Origin: Achromobacter sp. MFA1 R4
GTDB taxonomy: Bacteria; Pseudomonadota; Gammaproteobacteria; Burkholderiales; Burkholderiaceae_B
Length of the DNA: 64,000 nucleotides
Direction of reading: 5' to 3'
Assembly: GCF_900156745.1 (NCBI RefSeq)
Contig: NZ_LT707065.1
Coordinates: 2,728,001 to 2,792,000 of the forward strand
The notes beneath the pieces are model-generated. The model did not search any database and was not told the origin of the DNA. It worked only from the letters and a program-made list of their open reading frames with translations. A program made the translations under genes and the position numbers. Shown one piece after another: positions 45,110-54,260 of this stretch. How positions within the stretch are numbered: the first letter of the stretch is position 1; the number at the start of each line of letters is the position of its first letter.

Positions 45110-45922
45110 TCACCCCGGGTGTTCTTCCAGCCCGTCGATCAGCACCTGCCGGCGGCCTTTCGAACACGCCTCCACCCGCGCCTGCACCCCATAGACGGCC
45201 GCCAGCGCCTGCGGCGTGATCACGTCGGCCGGCGATCCCGCGGCGTGCAGCCGCCCCGCATGGATCATCACGGCCTGGTCCGCGTGCTGCAGCGCCACGT
45301 TCAGGTCGTGCAGCACGATGAGGCTGATGAGCCCATGCTCGCGCGTTTCCTGCCGCAGCAGCCGCATGACATGGAACTGGTAATTCAGGTCCAGGGCGGA
45401 CAGCGGTTCGTCCAGCAGCAGCACGCGCGGATGGCGGATCAGCGCCTGCGCCAGGCCCACCAGTTGCTTCTGCCCGCCGGACAGCGCGTCCAGGTAATGC
45501 AGCGCCAGATGCGCGATGCCCAGCCGTGCCAGCAGCCGGTCGATGGCGGGCAGGTCCGCCGGCGGCGCCGCCGCATCGCTGGCGCGGGCCGCCACCAGCA
45601 CCGACTCGAACACCCGCAGGTGCACGGCCGCCGGCAGGCTCTGGGGCAGGTACACGACGTGGCGGGCGCGCTCGCCGTGATCCAGCCGGGTCAGGTCCAG
45701 CCCGTCCAGCGTCGCTGCGCCCGCGCGCGGCCGCAGCAGGCCGGCCAGGGTCTTGAGCAAGGTCGATTTGCCGCTGCCGTTCGGGCCGAGCAGCGCCGTG
45801 ACCTCGCCGGCAGCCAGCGCCGGAACCGACAGGCCGCGCAGCACGTCCTCGCCGCCATAACCGGCGGTGAGCGACTGCACCGTCAATCCGCCGTGCGATT
45901 TGGCGTCGACGGGCCCGGTCAT
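45110..45922 (-). CDS. Iron/heme/B12-type ABC transporter ATPase (FecE-like)
   Basis: A 270-residue ATP-binding subunit. Walker A is GPNGSGKST, the signature LSGGQKQ, Walker B VLLLDEPLSALD, and the H-loop VLHDLN. It is closest in type to FecE/BtuD/HmuV. Its ATG overlaps the stop of the permease gene (ATGA). No binding protein or TonB receptor is present nearby. It ends the long minus-strand run that begins with ybgC. Confidence 0.88.
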   Translation of the reverse strand: MTGPVDAKSHGGLTVQSLTAGYGGEDVLRGLSVPALAAGEVTALLGPNGSGKSTLLKTLAGLLRPRAGAATLDGLDLTRLDHGERARHVVYLPQSLPAAVHLRVFESVLVAARASDAAAPPADLPAIDRLLARLGIAHLALHYLDALSGGQKQLVGLAQALIRHPRVLLLDEPLSALDLNYQFHVMRLLRQETREHGLISLIVLHDLNVALQHADQAVMIHAGRLHAAGSPADVITPQALAAVYGVQARVEACSKGRRQVLIDGLEEHPG

Positions 45923-46962
45923 GGCAATTGCCTGCGCAGCACGACGGACACGAAAAACGGAATCCCGACCAGCGCGGTGACGATGCCCACGGGCACCACC
46001 ACGCCGGGCATGAGATTCTTGGACGCAATCGACGCCAGCGACAGGATCACGGCGCCCACGAGCGCGCTGCCCGGCAGATAGAAGCGGTGGTCTTCGCCGA
46101 ACAACCGGCGCGCGATGTGCGGCGCCACCAGTCCGATGAACCCGATCGTGCCGACAAAGGCGACCGCCAGGGCCGACAGCAGGCTCACGCGCGCCAGCGC
46201 CGACACGCGCAGGCGGCGCACGTCCACGCCGAAACTGGCGGCGCGGTCCTCGCCCAGCCGCAAGGCCGTCAGCTTCCAGGACTGCCGCATGGCCAGCGGC
46301 AGCGCCAGGGCGAACGCAAGCGCCATCACGCCGACCGTCGTCCAGCTTGATCGCGCCAGACTTCCCATCGTCCAGAACACCAGGTTCTGCAGGGCTTCGG
46401 CGCTGGCCGTGAACTGCACCAGCGACACCAGCGCATTGAAGGTAAACACCATGGCGATGCCGAACAGCACGACGCCCGACGTGTTCATGCCGCCCCATCG
46501 GGCGACCGCGTCCAGCAGCAACGCCGCCAGCAGGGCAAACAGGAAGGCATTGGCCGCGATCAGCCAGCCGGCGGGAATGCCCGGCAGCCCGAGCTGCAGC
46601 ACGATGGCCAGCGACGCGCCGAACGCCGCCGCCGACGACACGCCCAGCGTGAACGGACTGGCGAGCGGGTTGTTCAGGATGGTCTGCATTTCGGCGCCCG
46701 CCAGCCCGAGCGCCATGCCCACCAGGGCGGCCATCAGGGCCGAGGGCAGGCGGATGTCCCAGACGATCACGCGGTACGTGGCGTCGGCCTCGGCCGGCCG
46801 GACGAAGGTCTGCCAGAGTTCACGCCAGGGCAGGCCCGAGGGGCCGACGGTGAAATCGATCAGCAGCGCAAACAGAATCGCCGCCAGCAGCAGGGCAAGA
46901 AGCCCCGCCCGGCGGCGAAGGATGTGGCGGTATGCGCCGGCCGCGCTGGCGGCTTGGCGCAT
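45919..46962 (-). CDS. FecCD-family ABC permease
   Basis: A 347-residue permease with nine to ten membrane helices. RLPSALMAALVGMALGLAGAE lies after the first helices, and GFIGLVAPHIARRLFGEDHR, the conserved cytoplasmic coupling loop, near residue 265. It transports siderophore iron, heme or cobalamin with the ATPase downstream. Its ATG overlaps the cpoB stop by one base (TAATG), so it is translated as part of the tol-pal-cpoB run. Confidence 0.9.
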   Translation of the reverse strand: MRQAASAAGAYRHILRRRAGLLALLLAAILFALLIDFTVGPSGLPWRELWQTFVRPAEADATYRVIVWDIRLPSALMAALVGMALGLAGAEMQTILNNPLASPFTLGVSSAAAFGASLAIVLQLGLPGIPAGWLIAANAFLFALLAALLLDAVARWGGMNTSGVVLFGIAMVFTFNALVSLVQFTASAEALQNLVFWTMGSLARSSWTTVGVMALAFALALPLAMRQSWKLTALRLGEDRAASFGVDVRRLRVSALARVSLLSALAVAFVGTIGFIGLVAPHIARRLFGEDHRFYLPGSALVGAVILSLASIASKNLMPGVVVPVGIVTALVGIPFFVSVVLRRQLP

Positions 46963-47651
46963 TACTGCAGCAGTTGGAGCCGGCTCTTGGCCGTGGCGGC
47001 GGCCGGCGTGGTCGGATAGTCGCGGACGATGCGCTGCAGGGTGGCCTTGGCGCCCGCGCGGTTGTTCAGCTCGATCTGGCTGCCGGCGATGATCAGCAGC
47101 GCATCGGGCGCACGGGCGTTATCCGGCGAATTCTGCACCATGGCATTCAGCTGCTCGATGGTGCCCTTGAAATCCTTCAGCGCATAGCGGCTGCTGCCCT
47201 GGTAGAACTGGGCGCTGGGGGCGAGCTGGCTGTTGGGATAGAGCGCGGTAAAGGCGGCCAGCGATTCGGCCGCATCCTTGTACTGCCCCTTGCGAAAGAG
47301 GTCCATCGCGCCGTCATAGGCGCTCTGTTCCTGCGGATCGCCGGCTGACGCGCCCGGAGGATTCGCGTTGCCCGGCGCGGCGCCCGGCCGGCTGCTGGGC
47401 TGCTGGCGCGACACCAGTTCGAGCTGGTCGCGCAACTGGGCGATTTCCTGTTGCAAAGCCTGGATCTGGTCGGCCAGCTGCAACCTGGCGCGCTGGTTTT
47501 GCTCGTTCTGCTTCTGCACCTGCTGACGCAGATCCAGGATGGCCTTGCGGGCTTCATCGTCGGAAAAAGCGTGAGCGGGCGCCGTCAGGGCGGCAAGCGC
47601 CAGGCCAGTGGCCATGATCAGGGGACGCAGGGACAGAACGTAATCGCGCAT
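46962..47651 (-). CDS. cpoB: Cell division coordinator CpoB (YbgF)
   Basis: A 229-residue periplasmic protein: signal peptide (LRPLIMATGLALAALTAPAHA), a coiled-coil (about 35-80, LRQQVQKQNEQNQ and following), a Pro/Gly-rich linker, then TPR-like repeats (about 115-229). It couples Tol-Pal to peptidoglycan synthesis in other species. The ATG at 47651 is used over 47675. A hairpin terminator sits between pal and this gene, and an iron-type permease gene is coupled at its end. Confidence 0.92.
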   Translation of the reverse strand: MRDYVLSLRPLIMATGLALAALTAPAHAFSDDEARKAILDLRQQVQKQNEQNQRARLQLADQIQALQQEIAQLRDQLELVSRQQPSSRPGAAPGNANPPGASAGDPQEQSAYDGAMDLFRKGQYKDAAESLAAFTALYPNSQLAPSAQFYQGSSRYALKDFKGTIEQLNAMVQNSPDNARAPDALLIIAGSQIELNNRAGAKATLQRIVRDYPTTPAAATAKSRLQLLQ

Positions 47652-47663
47652 GAATATTCCCGG

Positions 47664-47706
47664 GTATAAAAACAAACGTCGGGACGGCCGGCTGGCCGTC
47701 CCGACG
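47664..47706 (-). terminator. Strong hairpin terminator/attenuator between pal and cpoB
   Basis: A perfect 13-bp stem (47677-47689 with 47694-47706, loop GGCT) is followed on the minus strand by a T-rich run (47676 down to about 47664). It should stop much transcription after pal, so cpoB and the ABC genes would receive only read-through or a separate promoter. Confidence 0.85.
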
Positions 47707-47736
47707 CGTGGTAGGGCTCCAGACTAAGCGAAAAGC

Positions 47737-48237
47737 TTAACGCAGATAGTTGATATCGGCGCGGCGGTTTTCGGCAAAGTCGGCTTCAGACGTACCCGTC
47801 GAGCGCGGCTTTTCCTTGCCGAAGCTGATGGTTTCGATCTGGTTGTCGCTGACGCCCAGCAGGGTCATCATGCGACGCACTGCGTCGGCACGACGCTGGC
47901 CCAGGGCCAGGTTGTACTCGGCACCGCCGCGTTCGTCGGTGTTGCCTTCGATCTTGATCTTTTGCTGTTGGTGCGCAGCCAGATACTTGGCATGGGTTTC
48001 GACCAGGCCACGGTATTGGTCCGACACGGTATAGCTGTCGAAATCAAAGTACACCGAGCGCTGTTGCGCCAGGATGCTTTGGGGGTTGAAGGGATCAAGG
48101 ATCTGGCCGGAGGCCGAGGATCCTTGGCCAGCGCCTCCGCCCTGACCCGCTTTATCGTCGAGAGGGACGGAGCTGCAAGCCGCCAGGGTGGCGGCCAGAG
48201 CGGCGATGGTTAGGCTTTTGGCAATGCGCGACTTCAT
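47737..48237 (-). CDS. pal: Peptidoglycan-associated lipoprotein Pal
   Basis: A 166-residue lipoprotein (MKSRIAKSLTIAALAATLAAC). The OmpA-like domain (from about residue 60) has VYFDFDSYTV, then IEGNTDERGGAEYNLALGQRRADAV, with the Asp and Arg that bind diaminopimelate. AAGGAAC lies about 5 nt before the ATG at 48237, deciding against 48300. It anchors the outer membrane to peptidoglycan with TolB. Confidence 0.95.
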   Translation of the reverse strand: MKSRIAKSLTIAALAATLAACSSVPLDDKAGQGGGAGQGSSASGQILDPFNPQSILAQQRSVYFDFDSYTVSDQYRGLVETHAKYLAAHQQQKIKIEGNTDERGGAEYNLALGQRRADAVRRMMTLLGVSDNQIETISFGKEKPRSTGTSEADFAENRRADINYLR

Positions 48238-48268
48238 GATAGTTCCTTTGCAAAGAGAGTCACACGTG

Positions 48269-49591
48269 TTATCGGGTAAATGGGCCCCAAGTCGGTTCAC
48301 GTATTTCCCCGTTCAGTACCGAAAGCGTCTGTCGTACGCGTCCATCGCTTGAAACACCTGCAAGCACGCTACGGCCATTTTGGATGGCGGCGTAGAGGAC
48401 TTGCATGCCATTGGGCGCAAAGCTCGGCGACTGATCGTCACGACCATCAGTCAGCAAAGTCTCGGCGCCAGTGGACAAGTTCAGGGATGCGATTCGAAAC
48501 GCGCCGTCTCGTCTTGCAACGTACAGCAGCGTCGATCCGTCGGGGGAAATTCGGGGTGAGATGTTGTAACCACCATTAAACGTGAGACGGCGGGCCTCGC
48601 CGCCTGTCGAGCCGGTTTGGTAGATTTGCGGCCCGCCGCTGCGGTCACTCGTAAAGATAATGGAAGCCCCATCGGGCGTAAAGCTCGGTTCGGTGTCAAT
48701 GCCGGGAGAACGCGTAACTCGGGTCGGATTCGAGCCGTCCGCTGCATTAACGACGTAAATTTGCGACAAACCATCACGCGTCAGGGCGACGGCCAGCTTG
48801 CTGCCATCGGGCGACCAGCCGGGGGCGCTGTTGTTGCCCTTGAAGTTGGCGACGGGCGCGCGGGCGCTGGTGGCCAACGTGTGCACGTAGACGACAGGTT
48901 TGCCGGATTCGAAGCTCACATAGGCCAACTTGGAGCCATCGGGCGACCAGGACGGCGAGATGATCGGCTCGCGCGAGCGCAGGGCAACCTGGGGATTCTG
49001 GCCGTCGGCGTCAGCCACCTGCAGTTCGTAGGTGGAGCCCTTCTTCAGCACATACGCGATACGCGTCGAGAACACGCCGCGAACGCCGGTGATCTTCTCG
49101 TAGATGCGGTCTGCGATCTGGTGGGCAACACGGCGCAGTTCCTGCTCGGTGCCCGAAAACGCCACGCCATCCAGCTGCGACTTCTTGACCGTGTCGGCCA
49201 GGCGATAGCGCACGTCGTAGCGGCCGTCGGCGCCGCGGGTGATGCTGCCGTAGGCGATGAAGTCCGCGCCCTTGCCGCGCCAGTCGTCGTGGGCGATCGG
49301 GGAGTCCACGTTCAGGCCGGAGCCCGCGGCGTTGATCAGGCGGAATTGTCCGGTGCGGGTGAGGTCGGCGCGGATGACTTCGGCCAGCGCGCGGCCATGG
49401 GTGTCGTCGACGGCAAAGTCCGCGATGGCCACGGGGTACTGGGTAGCGCCGGTGCCGGAGATATCGACACGCAACTGGGCATGGGCAGGCTTCATGGCGA
49501 TCAGCAAGGCCAGGGCCGCCATCAGCAGCGCGATGCCGTACGCTCTCCAGAGCGTGGCGGGGGGCACTCGTCGACTATAAGCGGGAGTCAT
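48269..49591 (-). CDS. tolB: Tol-Pal system beta-propeller protein TolB
   Basis: A 440-residue periplasmic protein: signal sequence (AYGIALLMAALALLIAMKPAHA), N-terminal anticodon-binding-like domain (about 40-160), then a six-bladed propeller with WSPDGSKLAY, then WSPDGSKLAVAL and FTPDGASIIFTSDRSGGPQIY. The start at 49591 has AGGAG about 10 nt upstream and overlaps the tolA end by about 17 nt out of frame. It links Pal with TolA. Confidence 0.95.
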   Translation of the reverse strand: MTPAYSRRVPPATLWRAYGIALLMAALALLIAMKPAHAQLRVDISGTGATQYPVAIADFAVDDTHGRALAEVIRADLTRTGQFRLINAAGSGLNVDSPIAHDDWRGKGADFIAYGSITRGADGRYDVRYRLADTVKKSQLDGVAFSGTEQELRRVAHQIADRIYEKITGVRGVFSTRIAYVLKKGSTYELQVADADGQNPQVALRSREPIISPSWSPDGSKLAYVSFESGKPVVYVHTLATSARAPVANFKGNNSAPGWSPDGSKLAVALTRDGLSQIYVVNAADGSNPTRVTRSPGIDTEPSFTPDGASIIFTSDRSGGPQIYQTGSTGGEARRLTFNGGYNISPRISPDGSTLLYVARRDGAFRIASLNLSTGAETLLTDGRDDQSPSFAPNGMQVLYAAIQNGRSVLAGVSSDGRVRQTLSVLNGEIREPTWGPFTR

Positions 49592-49607
49592 GTTCGTCAA
49601 TCTCCTG

Positions 49608-50777
49608 TCAGTCATACATTCTGTAGACAACGTCAATAATGGGTTCGTAGCGGCCCGTCGAGGGCTTCGGGAACGGGTTGCAACGGCGGATGCCCGTCTC
49701 GACCGCGCGGTCGAAACCGGGGTTGCCAGAAGAACTGGTCAACGTGACGCCATTCACCTTCCCGTCAGAGCCTAACTGTACCCGGTATTGCGCCGTGGGA
49801 TTTCCGGAGCCGCTGCGGGGCGGGGGCGGATAAGCCACCCCGGGTTGCACGCAGGCGCGGACCTTGGCGCCATAGCCGCTGTCGCGTCCGCCGCCCGCCT
49901 GGTTGCGGTCGGCAGTGCCCCCGGGGATGCCCGCGGCGCCCAGGGCGTCGTTGCGGAATGCATCCTTCAGGGCCTTGTCCGCGGCGGCCTTCTTCGCGGC
50001 GGCAGCCTTCTCGGCGGCGGCTTTTTCGGCGGCGGCTTTTTCGGCGGCAGCCTTTTCAGCAGCAGCCTTTTCGGCGGCGGCCTTCTCGGCAGCGGCCTTT
50101 TCGGCAGCCGCCTTCTTGGCAGCTTCTTCCTTGGCCTTTTTCTCGGCAGCCGCCTTCTCGGCGGCGGCCTTTTCAGCGGCGGCTTTCTCGGCGGCAGCCT
50201 TTTCGGCAGCCGCCTTCTGGGCAGCGGCCTTCTCGGCAGCGGCTTTTTCCGCGGCAGCCTTCTCGGCGGCCTGGCGTTCCTGCTCCAGGCGCTTCTTTTC
50301 CTTCAGTTCGGCCTGCTTGCGCTCTTCTTCGAGACGCGCCTTTTCCTTGGCGGCCTCGGCGGCCTCGCGCGCCTTCTCTTCCTGCTCGCGCTTCTTCTTG
50401 GCCTCCTGGATGGCGATCTCGGGATCAACCTCCTCGGTCTTGGCCTGGACTTGCGGCTCGGGTTCGGGCGGGGGCGGGGGAGGCGGCGGCGGAGGCGGTT
50501 CGGGCGCCTTTTCGGGCTCCGGCTCGGGCTGCGGCTTCGGTTGGGGTTTGGGCGGTTCGGGCTGCGGCGTGGGCGGCGGCGAGACGGGCGAATTGCCGTC
50601 CGCCCAGAGTTCGACCTGGACGGGGCCAGGGTTCTCGGTGTGCCAGTTCACGCCAAAGATCAGGGCGACCAGCAGCAGCAGGTGCACCGCCACGGCCAGA
50701 ATGAGCGAATTCCGGTTGTCGTTGTTGGGCGGGGTGGCCGGCGGGCCGCTGCGGTGTCGAATTATGGGTGGCGTCAT
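49608..50777 (-). CDS. tolA: Tol-Pal system protein TolA
   Basis: A 389-residue protein: one N-terminal membrane helix (ILAVAVHLLLLVALIFGV), a proline-rich segment (PQPEPPKPQPKPQPEPEP), a long Lys/Ala/Glu helix of repeated AAAEK pentapeptides (about 165-265), and a C-terminal TonB-like domain ending YEPIIDVVYRMYD. It spans the periplasm and passes proton-motive energy from TolQR to TolB/Pal. Confidence 0.93.
   Translation of the reverse strand: MTPPIIRHRSGPPATPPNNDNRNSLILAVAVHLLLLVALIFGVNWHTENPGPVQVELWADGNSPVSPPPTPQPEPPKPQPKPQPEPEPEKAPEPPPPPPPPPPPEPEPQVQAKTEEVDPEIAIQEAKKKREQEEKAREAAEAAKEKARLEEERKQAELKEKKRLEQERQAAEKAAAEKAAAEKAAAQKAAAEKAAAEKAAAEKAAAEKAAAEKKAKEEAAKKAAAEKAAAEKAAAEKAAAEKAAAEKAAAEKAAAEKAAAAKKAAADKALKDAFRNDALGAAGIPGGTADRNQAGGGRDSGYGAKVRACVQPGVAYPPPPRSGSGNPTAQYRVQLGSDGKVNGVTLTSSSGNPGFDRAVETGIRRCNPFPKPSTGRYEPIIDVVYRMYD
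49985..50275 (-). repeat. 15-bp coding repeats of TolA (AAAEK units)
   Basis: A run of nearly identical 15-bp units encodes successive KAAAE pentapeptides in two blocks split by a short KKAKEEA segment. Repeated units of this kind often differ in number between strains; each keeps the frame. Confidence 0.85.
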
Positions 50778-50816
50778 GTGCGGTGCATGCCGGCCGGGCC
50801 GGCGGATGGCGGCGCG

Positions 50817-51278
50817 TTAGCGTTTCTTGGCGGGAGCGGGCTGTTGGGCGGCTGCGGCGGACTGGTCCACCAGCAGGCCCAGGCGGGTGATCCCGTTGGT
50901 GCGCAGCTCGTCCATGACCTTTACGACCGTCTCGTAGGGCACCTTGCCGTCGGCGGCGATGACCACCGGGGTTTCCGCGGTAATGCGCGAACGCACTTGC
51001 GCCACCAGTTCGGTGCGCGCGATGTCCTGCAGGGTGGCGCCGGCTTCGCGCATGCGCAGCGCGATCTTGCCGTCTTCGGAAATCTGGACTTCCAGCGGTT
51101 TGACCGGCACGTCGGAGGCGGCACCCACCGACGGAAGCTGGATCAGCCCGGGCGTGATCAGGGGCGCCGTCACCATGAAGATGACCAGCAGCACCAGCAT
51201 CACGTCGATGTACGGCACCACGTTGATGTCGGCCTTCATGCGGCGGCCGGACCTGCCGCGCGAGCTTACCGAGGGCAT
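50817..51278 (-). CDS. tolR: Tol-Pal system protein TolR
   Basis: A 153-residue ExbD/TolR protein with one membrane helix (INVVPYIDVMLVLLVIFMVT, Asp in the helix for proton use) and a periplasmic domain. Its ATG shares a base with the tolQ stop (TAATG). Confidence 0.94.
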   Translation of the reverse strand: MPSVSSRGRSGRRMKADINVVPYIDVMLVLLVIFMVTAPLITPGLIQLPSVGAASDVPVKPLEVQISEDGKIALRMREAGATLQDIARTELVAQVRSRITAETPVVIAADGKVPYETVVKVMDELRTNGITRLGLLVDQSAAAAQQPAPAKKR

Positions 51279-51958
51279 TAGCGCACCTGCCGTTGCAGAA
51301 TGTTCAGGAATTCATCGACGAAGCTGTCAAAGCGGATCGAAATGCGGTCGATGTCATTCGTGAAGCGGTTGTAGGCAACCACGGCCGGGATGGCGGCGAA
51401 CAGGCCGATCGCCGTGGCGATCAGCGCCTCGGCGATGCCGGGGGCTACCGAGGCCAGCGTGGCCTGCTGCATGTTCGACAGGCCGATGAAGGCGTGCATG
51501 ATGCCCCAGACCGTGCCCAGGAGGCCGATGTAGGGGGACACCGAACCGGCGGACGCCAGGAAGTTCAGGTGGGATTCCAGCGCGTCCATTTCGCGCTGGT
51601 AAGCGGCGCGCATGGCGCGGCGCGGGCCGTCCAGCACCGCGGTGGCGTCGCCGCTGGCGTTGCCGCGGCGGGCCTTCAGGAATTCGGTCATGCCGGCATC
51701 GAAGATGCGGGCGAGGGCGCCTTGTTCGTCGCGGCGCGACGCCACGGCCTGCTGCAGCATGGACAGGTCGCCGCCCGACCAGAAGTCGTCTTCGAAGCGG
51801 CGCGTCTGGTCATGGGCCCGTTTGATGGCCATGCGCTTGGCGAAGATGTAGGTCCAGGACATGATCGAAATGCCCAACAGCATCAGCATGATGAGCTGGA
51901 CCGGCACGCTGGCGTGCGAAATCAGCGAAAGCAACGACATGTCGTTGGTGACTTGCAT
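51278..51958 (-). CDS. tolQ: Tol-Pal system proton channel TolQ
   Basis: A 226-residue ExbB/TolQ protein with three membrane helices: SVPVQLIMLMLLGISIMSWTY, GLLGTVWGIMHAFIGLS and IAEALIATAIGLFAAIPAVVAY. AGGAATAACC precedes the ATG at 51958; 51940 is a possible second start. It forms the energy-transducing complex with TolR. Confidence 0.95.
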   Translation of the reverse strand: MQVTNDMSLLSLISHASVPVQLIMLMLLGISIMSWTYIFAKRMAIKRAHDQTRRFEDDFWSGGDLSMLQQAVASRRDEQGALARIFDAGMTEFLKARRGNASGDATAVLDGPRRAMRAAYQREMDALESHLNFLASAGSVSPYIGLLGTVWGIMHAFIGLSNMQQATLASVAPGIAEALIATAIGLFAAIPAVVAYNRFTNDIDRISIRFDSFVDEFLNILQRQVR

Positions 51959-51960
51959 GG

Positions 51961-52383
51961 TTATTCCTGAATGAATTCCAGTTTTGCGCGAACGTCGGCC
52001 GGCAGTTCCGCCGGCCGCATGTGGATGGCATCGACGCAACAGACTTGGATGTTGCCTTCGGCAAGCAGTTCCCCGTCGCGTTCCGCACGCTGCGCGAAGT
52101 GTATCGAAGCGCGGCCCAGTTTGGTGACTCGGCTGCGTATGGTAAGCAAATCGTCCAGCCTGGCCGGTTTGCGGTAGGACATGTCCAGGGCGCGGACGAC
52201 GAAGAGCCGTTGCTCGCTGGCGGCCAGTCCGGATTGGTTCACTCCCAGATCGCGCAGCCATTCTGTGCGGGCGCGCTCCAGGAATTTCAAGTAGTTGGCA
52301 TAGAAAACCACCCCGCCTGCATCCGTGTCCTCGTAGTAGACGCGGACTTGCAGGGTGGATTCGGCAGACTTCGGATCGGTCAC
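51961..52383 (-). CDS. ybgC: Acyl-CoA thioesterase YbgC
   Basis: A 140-residue hotdog thioesterase. VYYEDTDAGGVVFYANYLKF contains the active-site Asp, and FLERARTEWLRDLG follows. It is the usual first gene of the tol-pal cluster; two bases separate it from tolQ. A TATAGT -10-like sequence on the minus strand lies at 52431-52436 upstream, without a clear -35. Confidence 0.93.
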   Translation of the reverse strand: MTDPKSAESTLQVRVYYEDTDAGGVVFYANYLKFLERARTEWLRDLGVNQSGLAASEQRLFVVRALDMSYRKPARLDDLLTIRSRVTKLGRASIHFAQRAERDGELLAEGNIQVCCVDAIHMRPAELPADVRAKLEFIQE

Positions 52384-52464
52384 GATACAGGGTAATGAAG
52401 AGGCGGGTCGGGACGCAGGGAAGTCCGTAGCTACTATAGGGTATGTCTGGCGTTCAGGCCGGGT

Positions 52465-54195
52465 TCAAAGCGTGTCGAGTTTCGTCAGCACGGCTTCAAG
52501 CGCGGACTCTACCGGAATCTTGGCCGCTTCGGTTTCCCGCCGGGCCTGCAATTCCACCACACCATCGTTCAGGCCGCGTTCTCCAACTGTTACACGCAGC
52601 GGCGCGCCGATCAGTTCCCACTCGGCGAACATGACGCCGGGACGGGCATCGCGGTCGTCAAGCATCACATCCACGCCGCGCGCGAGCAGCGATTCGTAGA
52701 GTTTCTGCGCGGTGTCACGCACCGTTTCACTTTTGCCCCAGCCCACCGGGCAGATCACGACCTCGAAAGGCGCGATCGCGCGGGGCCAGATGATGCCGCG
52801 CGCGTCGTGGTTCTGCTCGATGGCGGCGCCCACGATACGGGTGACGCCGATGCCGTAGCAGCCCATTTCCAGGACGGCCGGCTTGCCGGTTTCGTCCAGG
52901 AAGGTGGCCTTCAGGGCTTCGGAGTACTTCTTGCCCAGGTAGAAGACGTGGCCCACTTCGATGCCGCGCTGGATCGACAGCGTGCCCTTGCCGTCCGGCG
53001 AGGGATCGCCCGCGACGACGTTGCGCAGGTCGGCCACCTGTTCCGGTTCGGGCAGGTCGCGGCCCCAGTTCACGCCCTGGGTGTGGAAATCTTCGCGGTT
53101 GGCGCCGCAGACGAAGTCGGCCATGTTGGCGACGGTGCGGTCGGCGATCACGTGGACGGGCTTGGCCGTCTTGACCGGGCCCAGGTAGCCGGGCTTGCAG
53201 CCGAAATGCTCGACGATCTCGGCTTCGGTGGCGAAACGGAAGCCCGACAGCCCGGGCAGCTTGCCCGCCTTGATCTCGTTCAGTTCGTGGTCGCCGCGCA
53301 GGAGCAGCAGCCAGATGTCGACCTTGCCCTTGTCGCCATCGGTGGCCAGGACGATGGACTTGATCGTGCGCTCCAGCGGGATGCCCAGCAGCTTGGCGAC
53401 GTCTTCGCACTTGGCGGCGCCCGGCGTCGCGACGTCTTCCATGGCCTGGGCGGCCGCGGCGCGGGTCGGGTACAGGCAGGGGGCTTCGGCCAGTTCGATG
53501 TTGGCGGCGTAGTCCGAATCCGCGTTGTAGACCAGCAGGTCCTCGCCCGTGTCGGCGATGACCTGGAATTCATGGCTGCGCGTGCCGCCGATGGAGCCCG
53601 TGTCGGCCGCCACAGCACGGAACTCAAGTCCCAGGCGGCCGAAAATCTTCATATAGGCGCTGAACATGGTGTCGTAGCTGCGCTGCGCGCCCGCTTCGTC
53701 GCGGTCGAAGGAATAGGCGTCCTTCATGGTGAATTCGCGGCCGCGCATCAGGCCGAAGCGGGGACGGCGCTCATCCCGGAACTTGGTCTGAATGTGATAG
53801 AAGTTCAGCGGAAGCTGGCGGTAGCTGTGGATTTCATTGCGGGCGATGTCCGTGATGACCTCTTCGGACGTGGGCTGCAGCACGAAATCGCGCTGGTGCC
53901 GGTCCTTGATGCGCAGCAGTTCCGCTCCGTATTGCTCCCAGCGCCCCGATTCCTGCCACAACTCGGCCGGCTGCACCACCGGCATCAGCAGCTCGATGGC
54001 GCCTGCGGCGTTCATTTCTTCCCGGATGATCGCCTCGACCTTGCGGATGATCTTCAGGCCCAGGGGCATGTAAGTGTAGATGCCGCCCGCGAGCTTGCGG
54101 ATCATCCCGGCGCGGGTCATCAGCTGGTGGCTGGCGACTTCCGCTTCGGAAGGGGCTTCTTTGAGGGTGTTGATGTGGTAGTTGGATGCGCGCAT
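52465..54195 (-). CDS. proS: Prolyl-tRNA synthetase (bacterial type)
   Basis: A 576-residue class II synthetase with the YbaK-like editing insertion (about 240-385), typical of bacterial ProS. Motif 1 is near [25 protein letters not shown] residues 50-70, motif 2 holds [17 protein letters not shown], motif 3 [11 protein letters not shown]. It charges tRNA-Pro. It is 81 bp upstream of ybgC on the same strand and divergent from rppH. Confidence 0.95.
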   Translation of the reverse strand: MRASNYHINTLKEAPSEAEVASHQLMTRAGMIRKLAGGIYTYMPLGLKIIRKVEAIIREEMNAAGAIELLMPVVQPAELWQESGRWEQYGAELLRIKDRHQRDFVLQPTSEEVITDIARNEIHSYRQLPLNFYHIQTKFRDERRPRFGLMRGREFTMKDAYSFDRDEAGAQRSYDTMFSAYMKIFGRLGLEFRAVAADTGSIGGTRSHEFQVIADTGEDLLVYNADSDYAANIELAEAPCLYPTRAAAAQAMEDVATPGAAKCEDVAKLLGIPLERTIKSIVLATDGDKGKVDIWLLLLRGDHELNEIKAGKLPGLSGFRFATEAEIVEHFGCKPGYLGPVKTAKPVHVIADRTVANMADFVCGANREDFHTQGVNWGRDLPEPEQVADLRNVVAGDPSPDGKGTLSIQRGIEVGHVFYLGKKYSEALKATFLDETGKPAVLEMGCYGIGVTRIVGAAIEQNHDARGIIWPRAIAPFEVVICPVGWGKSETVRDTAQKLYESLLARGVDVMLDDRDARPGVMFAEWELIGAPLRVTVGERGLNDGVVELQARRETEAAKIPVESALEAVLTKLDTL

Positions 54196-54218
54196 GTTTA
54201 AAGGTGGCAGCAGATACG

Positions 54219-54224
54219 TATAAT
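54219..54224 (+). promoter_or_regulatory. -10 element upstream of rppH
   Basis: TATAAT in the short divergent proS/rppH gap, 37 bases before the rppH ATG. TTTAAA sits 16 nt upstream as a poor -35. Confidence 0.4.
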
Positions 54225-54260
54225 CGACCGTAATTGTATTGAATTCGGTGGGGGTGGCCC

